A DNA stretch of 64,000 nt from JANSXG01 sp024743075 (GTDB lineage Bacteria > Planctomycetota > Phycisphaerae > Phycisphaerales > UBA1924), in NCBI GenBank assembly GCA_042140185.1, contig CP159477.1:2542001-2606000 (forward strand), read 5' to 3'. Made by a program: the position numbers and the translations under genes. Positions within the stretch are counted from its first letter, which is position 1. Each line of letters begins with the position of its first letter. The notes beneath the pieces were generated by a model. It saw nothing but the letters and a program-made list of their open reading frames with translations, made no database searches and was not told where the DNA came from. This document shows, piece after piece, positions 47,839-55,035 of the stretch.

Positions 47839-48423
47839 TCACACCCCGAGCCGCTCGCGCTCCGCCCGGATCGCATCGATGCAGAACTGGATGTGCTCCG
47901 ACGCGAACCCCTCATCGTCCGCCGGCTTCACCAGCCCGCGCATGTCCTCGATCCCCTCGGCGATGTCCTCCCGGCTCACCGCTGCGGCGAACGATTTATC
48001 CTTCAGTTTCTTGCGCACCGACTTGGCCTGCAGCGTCTCGACCCCCTCCGGCCGAACCTTCGCACACGCCACGATGAACCCCGACAGTTCGTCCACCGCG
48101 AACAGCGTCTTCGCCATCGCAGACTCGCGCACCACGCCGGTGTACGGCGCGTGCCCGAGGATCGCGGTGAGGATCTCCTTATCGACCCCCAGCGACTCGA
48201 GATGCGCCACGCCCACCGTCGGATGCTCCGAAGCGTCCGGGTGCTTCTCATAATCGAAGTCGTGCAGCAGCCCGGCAACGATCCAGCGATCAGTCTCGCC
48301 CGGCTCCAGTTTCGAGGCGTACGCGCCCATGCACGCCGCCACACACTCCATGTGCACGCGCAGCGCAGGGCTCTCGGTCCACTCGTGCATCAGTTCCCGC
48401 GCCTGCTCGATGGTCATATTCAT
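47839..48423 (-). CDS. HD-domain phosphohydrolase
   Basis: 194 residues. The HD signature LLHDFDYEKHP is near residue 50, with SEHPTVGVAHLESLGV and LGHAPYTGVV following. These are the metal-binding His/Asp of the HDIG-type subfamily. The substrate (nucleotide or other phosphate ester) is unknown. ATG at 48423 follows TACACT by exactly six bases with no ribosome site, so probably leaderless. Last codons lie just after the repeat element. Confidence 0.82.
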   Translation of the reverse strand: MNMTIEQARELMHEWTESPALRVHMECVAACMGAYASKLEPGETDRWIVAGLLHDFDYEKHPDASEHPTVGVAHLESLGVDKEILTAILGHAPYTGVVRESAMAKTLFAVDELSGFIVACAKVRPEGVETLQAKSVRKKLKDKSFAAAVSREDIAEGIEDMRGLVKPADDEGFASEHIQFCIDAIRAERERLGV

Positions 48424-48459
48424 TCGGGGAGTGTAGCGGAGGGCCCGCGCCGCTTGAAC

Positions 48460-49197
48460 TCAACGCAACAGTAACCAGATGCGTCGAACAGCCAAGACCC
48501 AAGTGATCAGGAAAAGACCCAAAGACGGCCACGGGCTGTCGTCCATGCTCGAAGTACGGCCCTGCAGGAGCGCAAACGGCCGACCGGATAGAAACGTGTT
48601 GGACGAAAAGGACGACGCGGTTACCCACGAACCCGACAAAACCTCGGCAACCGCGGGTTCAACGTGGGGATCCCGCAAACCCGCTGCGATATGGGTCGAA
48701 TCGACGGGCGTTCCAGTTCTTCCGTCGATCCAGCCGGCACCCCTCCGATCGCGAACCACAACAAAGCGAGCCGAATTGTGACCGAACTCGATTCGATCAG
48801 GATCAAGTATGGGCGTGTCCTCACCAGGCGGGAATCGCCAGGAACTGCTCGAAGCTACAAACCAACTGGCGTTCGTCAGACCGCTCGAACTCATGATCCC
48901 CCGACTTCGCTGAACGACTATCTGGGGTCCGAGCATCGATGCAAAGATAGAAACGACGGATGCCGCAATTGCGACCGAGATGACGTGTGACACCGTGCCT
49001 GCGGTATTGCGTTCCTTCGCCAAGCGACGAGTACGGCCGCACTCCGGACAGACTGGCACATCGATACCAGCGAGCGAATACCTGCAATGTGCACACTCAT
49101 GCGCGACACTGTCGCGACGTCGAACCGTCACCCCCAGCATCAGCCACATCAATAGACCAAACGCAGCCAGAAACAGAATGATCTGCAGCCAAATCAC
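48460..49197 (-). CDS. zinc-ribbon membrane protein of unknown function
   Basis: 245 residues with membrane segments at the N-terminus (WLQIILFLAAFGLLMWLMLG), at about residue 75 (HVISVAIAASVVSIFASML) and at the C-terminus. Between the first two is a two-CxxC zinc ribbon (ECAHCRYSLAGIDVPVCPEC), common on planctomycete membrane proteins. The ATG overlaps the stop of the 79-residue gene upstream by four bases, so they form an operon. Function unknown. Confidence 0.65.
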   Translation of the reverse strand: MIWLQIILFLAAFGLLMWLMLGVTVRRRDSVAHECAHCRYSLAGIDVPVCPECGRTRRLAKERNTAGTVSHVISVAIAASVVSIFASMLGPQIVVQRSRGIMSSSGLTNASWFVASSSSWRFPPGEDTPILDPDRIEFGHNSARFVVVRDRRGAGWIDGRTGTPVDSTHIAAGLRDPHVEPAVAEVLSGSWVTASSFSSNTFLSGRPFALLQGRTSSMDDSPWPSLGLFLITWVLAVRRIWLLLR

Positions 49198-49433
49198 AAC
49201 CGCTTCACCACACTCGGCTGCCCCATCAGGAACGTGATCTCCAGTTCGTCCCCCGGCGCGGGCGGGTCCAGGATGAGGTGGCTCGGCAGGCGCAGCGCGA
49301 CCGGGTCTCTCGCCGGCTCATCGAGCGGCGACAGCGCGGTGTCGTAGTACACGTCGCCGTGAATGTCGGCCTTCTTCACGCCGCGCACGACGTACGAGGC
49401 CGAGCCCATCATGGGGAGTCCGGGGTTTGGCAT
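49194..49433 (-). CDS. hypothetical 79-residue protein
   Basis: 79 residues, no signal peptide or membrane segment, with a predicted beta-rich pattern (ADIHGDVYYDTALSPLDEPA, DELEITFLMGQPSVVKRL). ATG at 49433 follows TAGTCT by exactly six bases, suggesting a leaderless mRNA. Coupled by ATGA overlap to the zinc-ribbon membrane protein. No family recognised. Confidence 0.6.
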   Translation of the reverse strand: MPNPGLPMMGSASYVVRGVKKADIHGDVYYDTALSPLDEPARDPVALRLPSHLILDPPAPGDELEITFLMGQPSVVKRL

Positions 49434-49471
49434 CGGCCCAGACTACCAGCCATCAATGCACGCGCACAGCA

Positions 49472-49505
49472 AAAAACCGGGGCCACGCGATCACTTGGCC
49501 CCGGC
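49472..49505 (-). terminator. rho-independent terminator
   Basis: CCGGGGCCA (49478-49486) pairs with TGGCCCCGG (49497-49505). Six T residues follow in the minus direction. It terminates the gene at 49565-49894. Confidence 0.85.
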
Positions 49506-49564
49506 TCGGGACGCCCCCGAATGTGATTCGTTTCCCTGATCCGATGTGCAGACCGCAGCGATGC

Positions 49565-49894
49565 TCAGGCCAGCAGGTCGATCAGGCTCCCGCTGACCTC
49601 GTCCGCCGCCTTCACGAACGCCGCCGCGGCCGAGTACTGCGTCCGTGCAGCCGTCAGACCGACCATGGCGCTCGCCGGATCGTTCGCTTCTCCGGCCCTA
49701 CCGCGCACTGCGCTCGACAGTTCGACGCGGTCCACCGCCGGCACGCGACCGGTGCTCGTGCCCGCGCCGAACGCCTGCACGACGCCGATGCCCGCCGACT
49801 CGACCGCCGCCGATGCACGCTGCATGCCCTGCGCGGCGCTGGCCATCAGCGAGCCATAGCCCGCAGAAGAAGATGAAACCGGAGCGATGCTCAT
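49565..49894 (-). CDS. small protein resembling flagellar rod protein C-terminus
   Basis: 109 residues. The last 35 residues (DPASAMVGLTAARTQYSAAA, then FVKAADEVSGSLIDLLA) resemble the conserved C-terminal helix of flagellar basal-body rod proteins such as FlgC. The N-terminal conserved region of those proteins is absent. The rest is Ala/Ser/Gly-rich. No flagellar genes lie nearby. It could be a small rod-like or helical protein of planctomycetes; a flagellar role is uncertain. Confidence 0.5.
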   Translation of the reverse strand: MSIAPVSSSSAGYGSLMASAAQGMQRASAAVESAGIGVVQAFGAGTSTGRVPAVDRVELSSAVRGRAGEANDPASAMVGLTAARTQYSAAAAFVKAADEVSGSLIDLLA

Positions 49895-49996
49895 ACGCAG
49901 TGAACATCGAATATCCACGTGCCCTGATCACGCCCCGATTTGCGACGATCGGGCGATCGGTTCCGTCTGTGACGATTGCGCGGCGTGTATTGCTCG

Positions 49997-50452
49997 CTAT
50001 TCGTCGAGCCGGCGCTCGAAGACCAGTTCGAACGGCAGCTCGCTCGCCCCGCCCGCCGGCACGACCAGCCAGCCCTCGCGCAGCACCGCCTCGTACCGGT
50101 CCCTGTCGTCGCCTTCGACGCCGAGCATCGCCACGATCCGGTTGTCCTCTGCGGTCCACGTCCCGCGCTGCTGCGGTTCGATCCCCGTGACGTAGGCCGT
50201 TCCGTCCGGCTCGAGGTGCAGGAAGACACTGAGGCTCTGAAGCATGGACAGCGCCATCCCCATGGCCATCTGCTGGCTGGGGTCCTCGATGTCGTCGATC
50301 TGCTCGGCCGCGCTGTCACGCACGGCTGAGGTGTTGAGGACATACAGACCCGCGAGTTCGCGCTCGCGCGGCGCAGAGCAGCCGCCGGCGAGCATCGCAC
50401 CGATGAGCAGCACCACACCCAGTTCACAACGCTTCGCAACAATCGCCTTCAT
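49997..50452 (-). CDS. putative lipoprotein
   Basis: 151 residues. A lipoprotein signal peptide (VVLLIGAMLAGGCSAP, Cys near residue 25) is followed by ELAGLYVLNTSAVRDSAAEQ, then a beta-rich segment (LHLEPDGTAYVTGIEPQQRG). GGAGGAATTCGGTC precedes the ATG, a strong ribosome site. No known family. Confidence 0.65.
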   Translation of the reverse strand: MKAIVAKRCELGVVLLIGAMLAGGCSAPRERELAGLYVLNTSAVRDSAAEQIDDIEDPSQQMAMGMALSMLQSLSVFLHLEPDGTAYVTGIEPQQRGTWTAEDNRIVAMLGVEGDDRDRYEAVLREGWLVVPAGGASELPFELVFERRLDE

Positions 50453-50487
50453 GACCGAATTCCTCCGCGGACCATGCTAACCGCTTG

Positions 50488-50949
50488 TCACCCCTGCACC
50501 AGCACATACTCCAGCACCTTTACCGCCTGCTCCGGCGTCCGCGCCACCGCCAGAGCCGCGGCATCCACTTCCTTCAGCGCGTGCGTCAGCTCCGGGTCGT
50601 GCAACACCACCAGCGGCTTGCCGAGCGCCACCGCCTGCCCGGCATCGAGCGCCGCGTTCCACTCGCGGTACTTGCCCGCGAACCGCACCATCACCAGATC
50701 GGCGTTGCGGATGTGATGGCGCGTCCGGATCGCGTTGACCTTCGCGCTGGCGTGGTCACGCACCCAGCCCGTCGGCTCCTCGCCGAGCAGCTCGTGCCCG
50801 ATCGTCCGCTCCGCCGCCTCGTCCGAAGCCGCGTGGTCGGTGACCGGTGATGTGAACTCGATATCCAGCCCGGCGCGATCGGCCAGCGCGCGGATGGCTT
50901 CGCGCCAGTCGGAGTGGATCTCACCGGCCAGGTACACCTTGAACGCCAT
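50488..50949 (-). CDS. YtoQ-family protein
   Basis: 153 residues. The N-terminus FKVYLAGEIHSDWREAI and the later VRDHASAKVNAIRTRHHIRN and FAGKYREWNAALDAG match YtoQ, a family with a nucleoside deoxyribosyltransferase-like fold. Start at 50949 has AAAGGACG upstream. The biochemical role of YtoQ is not established. It is divergent from the methyltransferase gene. Confidence 0.8.
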   Translation of the reverse strand: MAFKVYLAGEIHSDWREAIRALADRAGLDIEFTSPVTDHAASDEAAERTIGHELLGEEPTGWVRDHASAKVNAIRTRHHIRNADLVMVRFAGKYREWNAALDAGQAVALGKPLVVLHDPELTHALKEVDAAALAVARTPEQAVKVLEYVLVQG

Positions 50950-51015
50950 CGCTCGTCCTTTCGCTCCGTGCCGAATGGCACTGTCTGGTTCTCCAACGCA
51001 GGGTACGCTGGCCGG

Positions 51016-51669
51016 GTGCCCGAGACACCCGACCTCACCCTGCGGTCCTTCCCCCTGACCTCGCCGCCCGGCGCCGAGCTGCGACTCTGGCTCCCGTCCG
51101 ACCCCGATGGTCACGTCCGGCGCGCACAAATCGAGCAGTCTGATCCGTCCTCCGACCTGCTCGGCTTCTGGGCCACCCTCTGGCCCGCCGCCATCACCAG
51201 CGCCCACCTCGTTGGCACGACGAGTTTGATCGACGACTCCACCTCCGTCCTCGAAGTCGGCTGCGGCTGCGGGCTCGTCGGTCTCGCCAGCGCCATGCGT
51301 GGCGCGACCGTCACCCTCACCGACGGCGACCCCGCCGGCGTCGAACTCACCGCGCGGAACATTACCGAGAACGACCTCGACGACCACTGCCGCGCCGAGG
51401 TCTTCCGCTGGGAAGACCCACCGCACCCGGATTGGAAGCCGGACCTGCTTCTCGGCTGCGATGTGCTCTACGAACCAAAGGCCCACCCGCTACTGGCGCG
51501 CCTCATCGCCGACCTGAACTGCACCGCCCTGCTCACCGACCCGCAGCGCCCGAGCGCTGCCGGTGCGAGTTCCATCTTCCGCGATCACGGACTGCGCGTC
51601 TGGGAATCCACCGCACCGGCGGCAGCGGGTGGCTGCCCGCTGCGTGTGCTGATGGTGCAGCCGCAGTAG
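51016..51669 (+). CDS. class I SAM-dependent methyltransferase (METTL21/FAM86-like)
   Basis: 217 residues. Motif I is VLEVGCGCGLVGLASAMRG near residue 80, then VTLTDGDPAGVELTARNI. A post-motif LLLGCDVLYEPKAHPLL follows, which is characteristic of the lysine methyltransferase (METTL21, EEF2KMT) group. WATLWPAAITSAHLV before motif I also fits. GTG at 51016 lies six bases after TACGCT with no ribosome site, so leaderless. Protein or nucleobase substrate unknown. Confidence 0.8.
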   Translation: MPETPDLTLRSFPLTSPPGAELRLWLPSDPDGHVRRAQIEQSDPSSDLLGFWATLWPAAITSAHLVGTTSLIDDSTSVLEVGCGCGLVGLASAMRGATVTLTDGDPAGVELTARNITENDLDDHCRAEVFRWEDPPHPDWKPDLLLGCDVLYEPKAHPLLARLIADLNCTALLTDPQRPSAAGASSIFRDHGLRVWESTAPAAAGGCPLRVLMVQPQ

Positions 51670-51692
51670 AAAAAACCTGCGACAATACTGCC

Positions 51693-52669
51693 ATGCTCTC
51701 CGCACTCCTCTTCATCGCCGGCGTCACGCTGCTCATCTTCGGGGGTGACTCGCTTGTCCGAGGCGCATCCGCTCTGGCCGCCCGGCTCGGCGTGCCGCCC
51801 GTCGCGATCGGCCTGACCGTCGTCGCCTTCGGCACCAGCGCGCCGAGCTCGTCGTCAACCTTTCAGCCAGCTTCAACGGCACCAGCGAGATCGGCTTCGG
51901 CAACGTGGTCGGCTCCAACATCGCCAACATCGGCCTGCTGCTCGGCGTCACGGCGCTGATCGTGCCGATCTCCGTCCACAGCACCATCGTCGTGCGCGAG
52001 ATCCCGATGATGGTCCTCGCCACGCTCGTCGCCATCGCCCTCGGCATCGACGCCTGGTTCTCCGGCACGAAAAGCGCCTTCAGCCGGGGCGAGGGCATCG
52101 CCCTGCTCCTGCTCTTCGGCGTCTTCATGTACTACACCATCGGTGAGGTCCTGCGCGGGCGCTCCACCGACGCGCTCGCCGTCGAATCCAACCAACAGAT
52201 CAGGCCAAAGGGCTCGTTCGGCCGAAGTGTCCTCTTTATCGTCATCGGCCTCGCCGGGCTCATCATCGGCGGCGAGATGACCGTCCGCGGCGCCACCGGC
52301 ATCGCCAAAGCCATCGGCATGAGCGACGCCGTCATCGGCCTGACCATCGTCGCCGTCGGCACCAGCCTGCCCGAACTGGCCACCTCCCTTATCGCCGCAC
52401 GCAAGGGCGCGCCCGATATGGCCGTCGGCAACATCGTCGGCTCGAACATCTTCAACCTGCTTTTCATCTACGGCCTGAGCATGACCATCGCCCCCGCCGC
52501 GGTTCCCGACTCCGGCTCCATCGACCTGCTCGTCGCGCTGGCTTTCGCGGTCGGCCTGCTGGTCATGTCCTGGACCGACCGCAAACGCATCACACGCCTC
52601 GAAGGCGGCCTGCTGCTCGCCGGCTACGCGGGCTACGTCGTGTATCTCGTCATCCGCGGCGGTTCATGA
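51693..52669 (+). CDS. Na+/Ca2+ exchanger family (CaCA) protein, frameshifted
   Basis: About 325 residues in ten membrane segments with two inverted alpha repeats. The first is VAIGLTVVAFGTSAP near residue 40 and the second is VIGLTIVAVGTSLPELATSL with GNIVGSNIFNLLFI. The frame breaks near 51842: GTSAP runs into SSSSTF, while one more C gives GTSAPELVVNLSASFNGTSE and VGSNIANIGLLLG. This is the bacterial K+-independent exchanger type (YrbG-like). GACAAT precedes the ATG by six bases. The gene probably shares control with the methyltransferase 23 bases upstream. Confidence 0.87.
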
Positions 52670-52702
52670 TTCCGTAACCCAACGCTGACTCTGTTCGGGC
52701 GG

Positions 52703-52729
52703 CGTGGTCTTCGCGCAGCGAAGCCCACG
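52703..52729. repeat. short palindromic repeat, copy 1
   Basis: CGTGGTC...AGCCCACG with the core TTCGCGCAGCGAA. Almost the same sequence occurs at 53364-53390, and a rearranged relative at 63864-63890. It lies after the exchanger gene. Confidence 0.55.
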
Positions 52730-52748
52730 TCGGAGGCACAGAGAAGGT

Positions 52749-53300
52749 TTAATTGCCCGGCTGCAACTCTTCCGCGTCATCGAAGTCGATACGCTCGCGA
52801 ACAGTCATGAAGTGCTCGAATTCACCCGGCGGAACCAGCAACTCAGAAACAGCGTTAACCTTCCCGGTCGCAGAATCCGTCTCGATGACAACCAGACGCA
52901 CATAGAAGTCCGAGTCAATGCGGATACGGAACCGATCTCTGGCTGCTCGTTCATGAGTGAACTCGAGTTCTACTGCGCCACCTTCATACTCATTGAGCCA
53001 AGTCGTCCCGATCCTGGTCTCATTTTCGTACACCTGTGAACCGCTCTTCGCTTTCGCCTGCGTTTTCACCAAACCTGCTGCCGGCGGATCGTTCACCAGA
53101 TTCGACGGGTGATCGATAGATAAGACTTCGCCAAGTGACTCGATGCCGTCTTGCGAGAGAACGATCTGATACGACACCACCTCCCCCCTCGGAGTGCTCC
53201 ACAGCCTCACTCCCACGGCCACAAGTAGCGCCGTAAGCACGATGCAGATAAGGCAGGCAATTGTCGTTGAGACTAACCGACGGTCTTTCGGGGCATCCAT
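52749..53300 (-). CDS. hypothetical single-pass membrane protein
   Basis: 183 residues with a membrane segment at 11-32 (STTIACLICIVLTALLVAVG) and a polar exterior domain. The protein is acidic at its C-terminus (RERIDFDDAEELQPGN). It is flanked by two copies of the short palindromic repeat. No family recognised, and codon use looks less GC-extreme than its neighbours. Confidence 0.55.
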   Translation of the reverse strand: MDAPKDRRLVSTTIACLICIVLTALLVAVGVRLWSTPRGEVVSYQIVLSQDGIESLGEVLSIDHPSNLVNDPPAAGLVKTQAKAKSGSQVYENETRIGTTWLNEYEGGAVELEFTHERAARDRFRIRIDSDFYVRLVVIETDSATGKVNAVSELLVPPGEFEHFMTVRERIDFDDAEELQPGN

Positions 53301-53363
53301 GGGCCGAGCCTTTCAAAGTCCGACATCAATATCGCGGGTTGCGCTCAGTCTACGGGCCAGTGT

Positions 53364-53390
53364 CGTGGCCTTCGCGCAGCGAAGCCCACG
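53364..53390. repeat. short palindromic repeat, copy 2
   Basis: CGTGGCC-TTCGCGCAGCGAA-GCCCACG, matching copy 1 at 52703 except for two bases. It lies upstream of nadA. Confidence 0.55.
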
Positions 53391-53520
53391 ACGAATGCCC
53401 CGCCCCACGCCCCGAACCTGCATCCCCGTAAAACCCTCGCCCATCGCCTACAATCCCAGCCCGGCCCCACGCGCCGGATCGCTCGATCTCCGGGCCTCCC
53501 GGCCCATCGGAGGAACCGCC

Positions 53521-54771
53521 GTGCAGCTCTGGCAACCCTCGCTCCCCGATACCTACTACTCGCGCGACGAGTCCGAACTCGCCCCCGCTATCACCGCGCA
53601 CCGCCAGCAGCTCGGCGACGACCTCATCATCCTCGGCCACCACTACCAGGTCGACGAGATCGTCCGCCACGCCGACTTCACCGGCGACTCGCTCAAGCTC
53701 AGCCAGCTCGCCGCCGAACAGGTCAAAGCCCAGAACGCCAAGTACGTCGTCTTCTGCGGCGTGCACTTCATGGCCGAGTCCGCCGACCTGCTCGCCCCCG
53801 ACGGCACCACCGTCATCCTCCCCGACCTCTCCGCCGGCTGCTCCATGGCCGACATGGCTGACTACGAAGACGCCGTCGAGGCCTGGGACCTCATCCACGA
53901 CGCCCTCGCCAAAACACCCCACCCCGAGGGCAAGACCGTCCGCGTTATTCCGATTACGTACGTCAACTCCACCGCCGCCGTGAAGGCCTTCGTCGGCATG
54001 CACCACGGCGCCTGCTGCACCAGCTCCAACGCCGACCTCGTCTTCGACTGGGCCATGAAGGGCGGCGAGCAGCCCGTCAAGGACAACGAAGAGATCAAGA
54101 TCCTCTTCCTCCCCGATCAGCACCTCGGGCGCAATACCGCCTCCATGTTCGGCTTCACCACCGAGGTCGACGCCCCCGAGGGCGAGCTCGCCCAGACCGT
54201 CCTCTACGACCCCAAACTCACCCGCGCCGGCGAACCCCTCGGCGGCATGGGCCCCGACCAGCTCATGGCCGCACGCGTCGTCCTCTGGGCCGGCCACTGC
54301 TCCGTCCACAAACTCTTCCGCCCCGAACACTGCGACGAACTCCGCGAGAACGATCCCGCGATGAAGATCCTCGTGCACCCGGAGTGCGCGAAGCAGGTCG
54401 TCGACAAGGCCGACCTCGCCGGCTCCACCGAGTTCATCATCCGCACCATCGAAGACGCCGAGCCCGGCTCCCGCTGGGCCGTCGGCACCGAGATCCACCT
54501 CGTCAACCGCCTCGCCAAGGCCGCCGCCGAGCGTGGCGTGTTCGTGCGCATCCTCAGCGACTGCCAGTGCCTGTGCACCACGATGTACCGAATCGACGAA
54601 CCGCACCTGCTCTGGGTCCTCGACAACCTCGCCGAGGGCAAAGTCGTCAACCAGGTCAAGGTCCACCCCGAAGCAAAGAAGTGGGCCCTCAAAGCCCTCG
54701 ACCGCATGCTCAAGCAAACCCGAGGCAAAGCCGTCCACGCCGTCGGCAAACCCGCCGCCCTCGTGGATTGA
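53521..54771 (+). CDS. nadA: quinolinate synthase
   Basis: [4Fe-4S] enzyme joining iminoaspartate and dihydroxyacetone phosphate in NAD synthesis; 416 residues, the longer bacterial type. Cluster cysteines can be placed in VFCGVHFMAE, HHGACCTSSN and DCQCLCTTMYRI. LGHHYQVDEI near residue 35 and LPDQHLGRNTA supply substrate-binding His/Tyr. GTG at 53521 has CGGAGGAACC upstream. A TACAAT at about 53448 is a candidate -10. nadB and nadC are not in the window. Confidence 0.95.
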   Translation: MQLWQPSLPDTYYSRDESELAPAITAHRQQLGDDLIILGHHYQVDEIVRHADFTGDSLKLSQLAAEQVKAQNAKYVVFCGVHFMAESADLLAPDGTTVILPDLSAGCSMADMADYEDAVEAWDLIHDALAKTPHPEGKTVRVIPITYVNSTAAVKAFVGMHHGACCTSSNADLVFDWAMKGGEQPVKDNEEIKILFLPDQHLGRNTASMFGFTTEVDAPEGELAQTVLYDPKLTRAGEPLGGMGPDQLMAARVVLWAGHCSVHKLFRPEHCDELRENDPAMKILVHPECAKQVVDKADLAGSTEFIIRTIEDAEPGSRWAVGTEIHLVNRLAKAAAERGVFVRILSDCQCLCTTMYRIDEPHLLWVLDNLAEGKVVNQVKVHPEAKKWALKALDRMLKQTRGKAVHAVGKPAALVD

Positions 54772-54778
54772 CTTCGCT

Positions 54779-54832
54779 CCCTCTCCCCTTGGGGGAGAGG
54801 GTCGGGGTGAGGGGTCAGCGGCGCAGCCGCTG
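54779..54832. repeat. interspersed palindromic repeat element, copy 2
   Basis: Hairpin CCTCTCCCC/GGGGAGAGG (54780-54800), then GGGGTGAGGGG and AGCGGC-GCA-GCCGCT. The 40 bases 54793-54832 match the reverse complement of 47764-47803 with few differences. Located just after nadA. Confidence 0.65.
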
Positions 54833-55035
54833 CCGGATCGTCGGCTCACCACAACTCTTCTTCGCATTTGCCAATTCCTCAAGGATTGCACGAACCGGCT
54901 GCCCGCTGCGGGATTCGCACCAAAGCTGCGAACGCTTCGCGTCGTACTCGCCCTCAAAAACCCCTCACACCCGGCCCCGTACAATCCTCTGTCCGGTCGT
55001 TCACACCGAGCGCCCGCAGAAGTCAGGGAGCCGCC

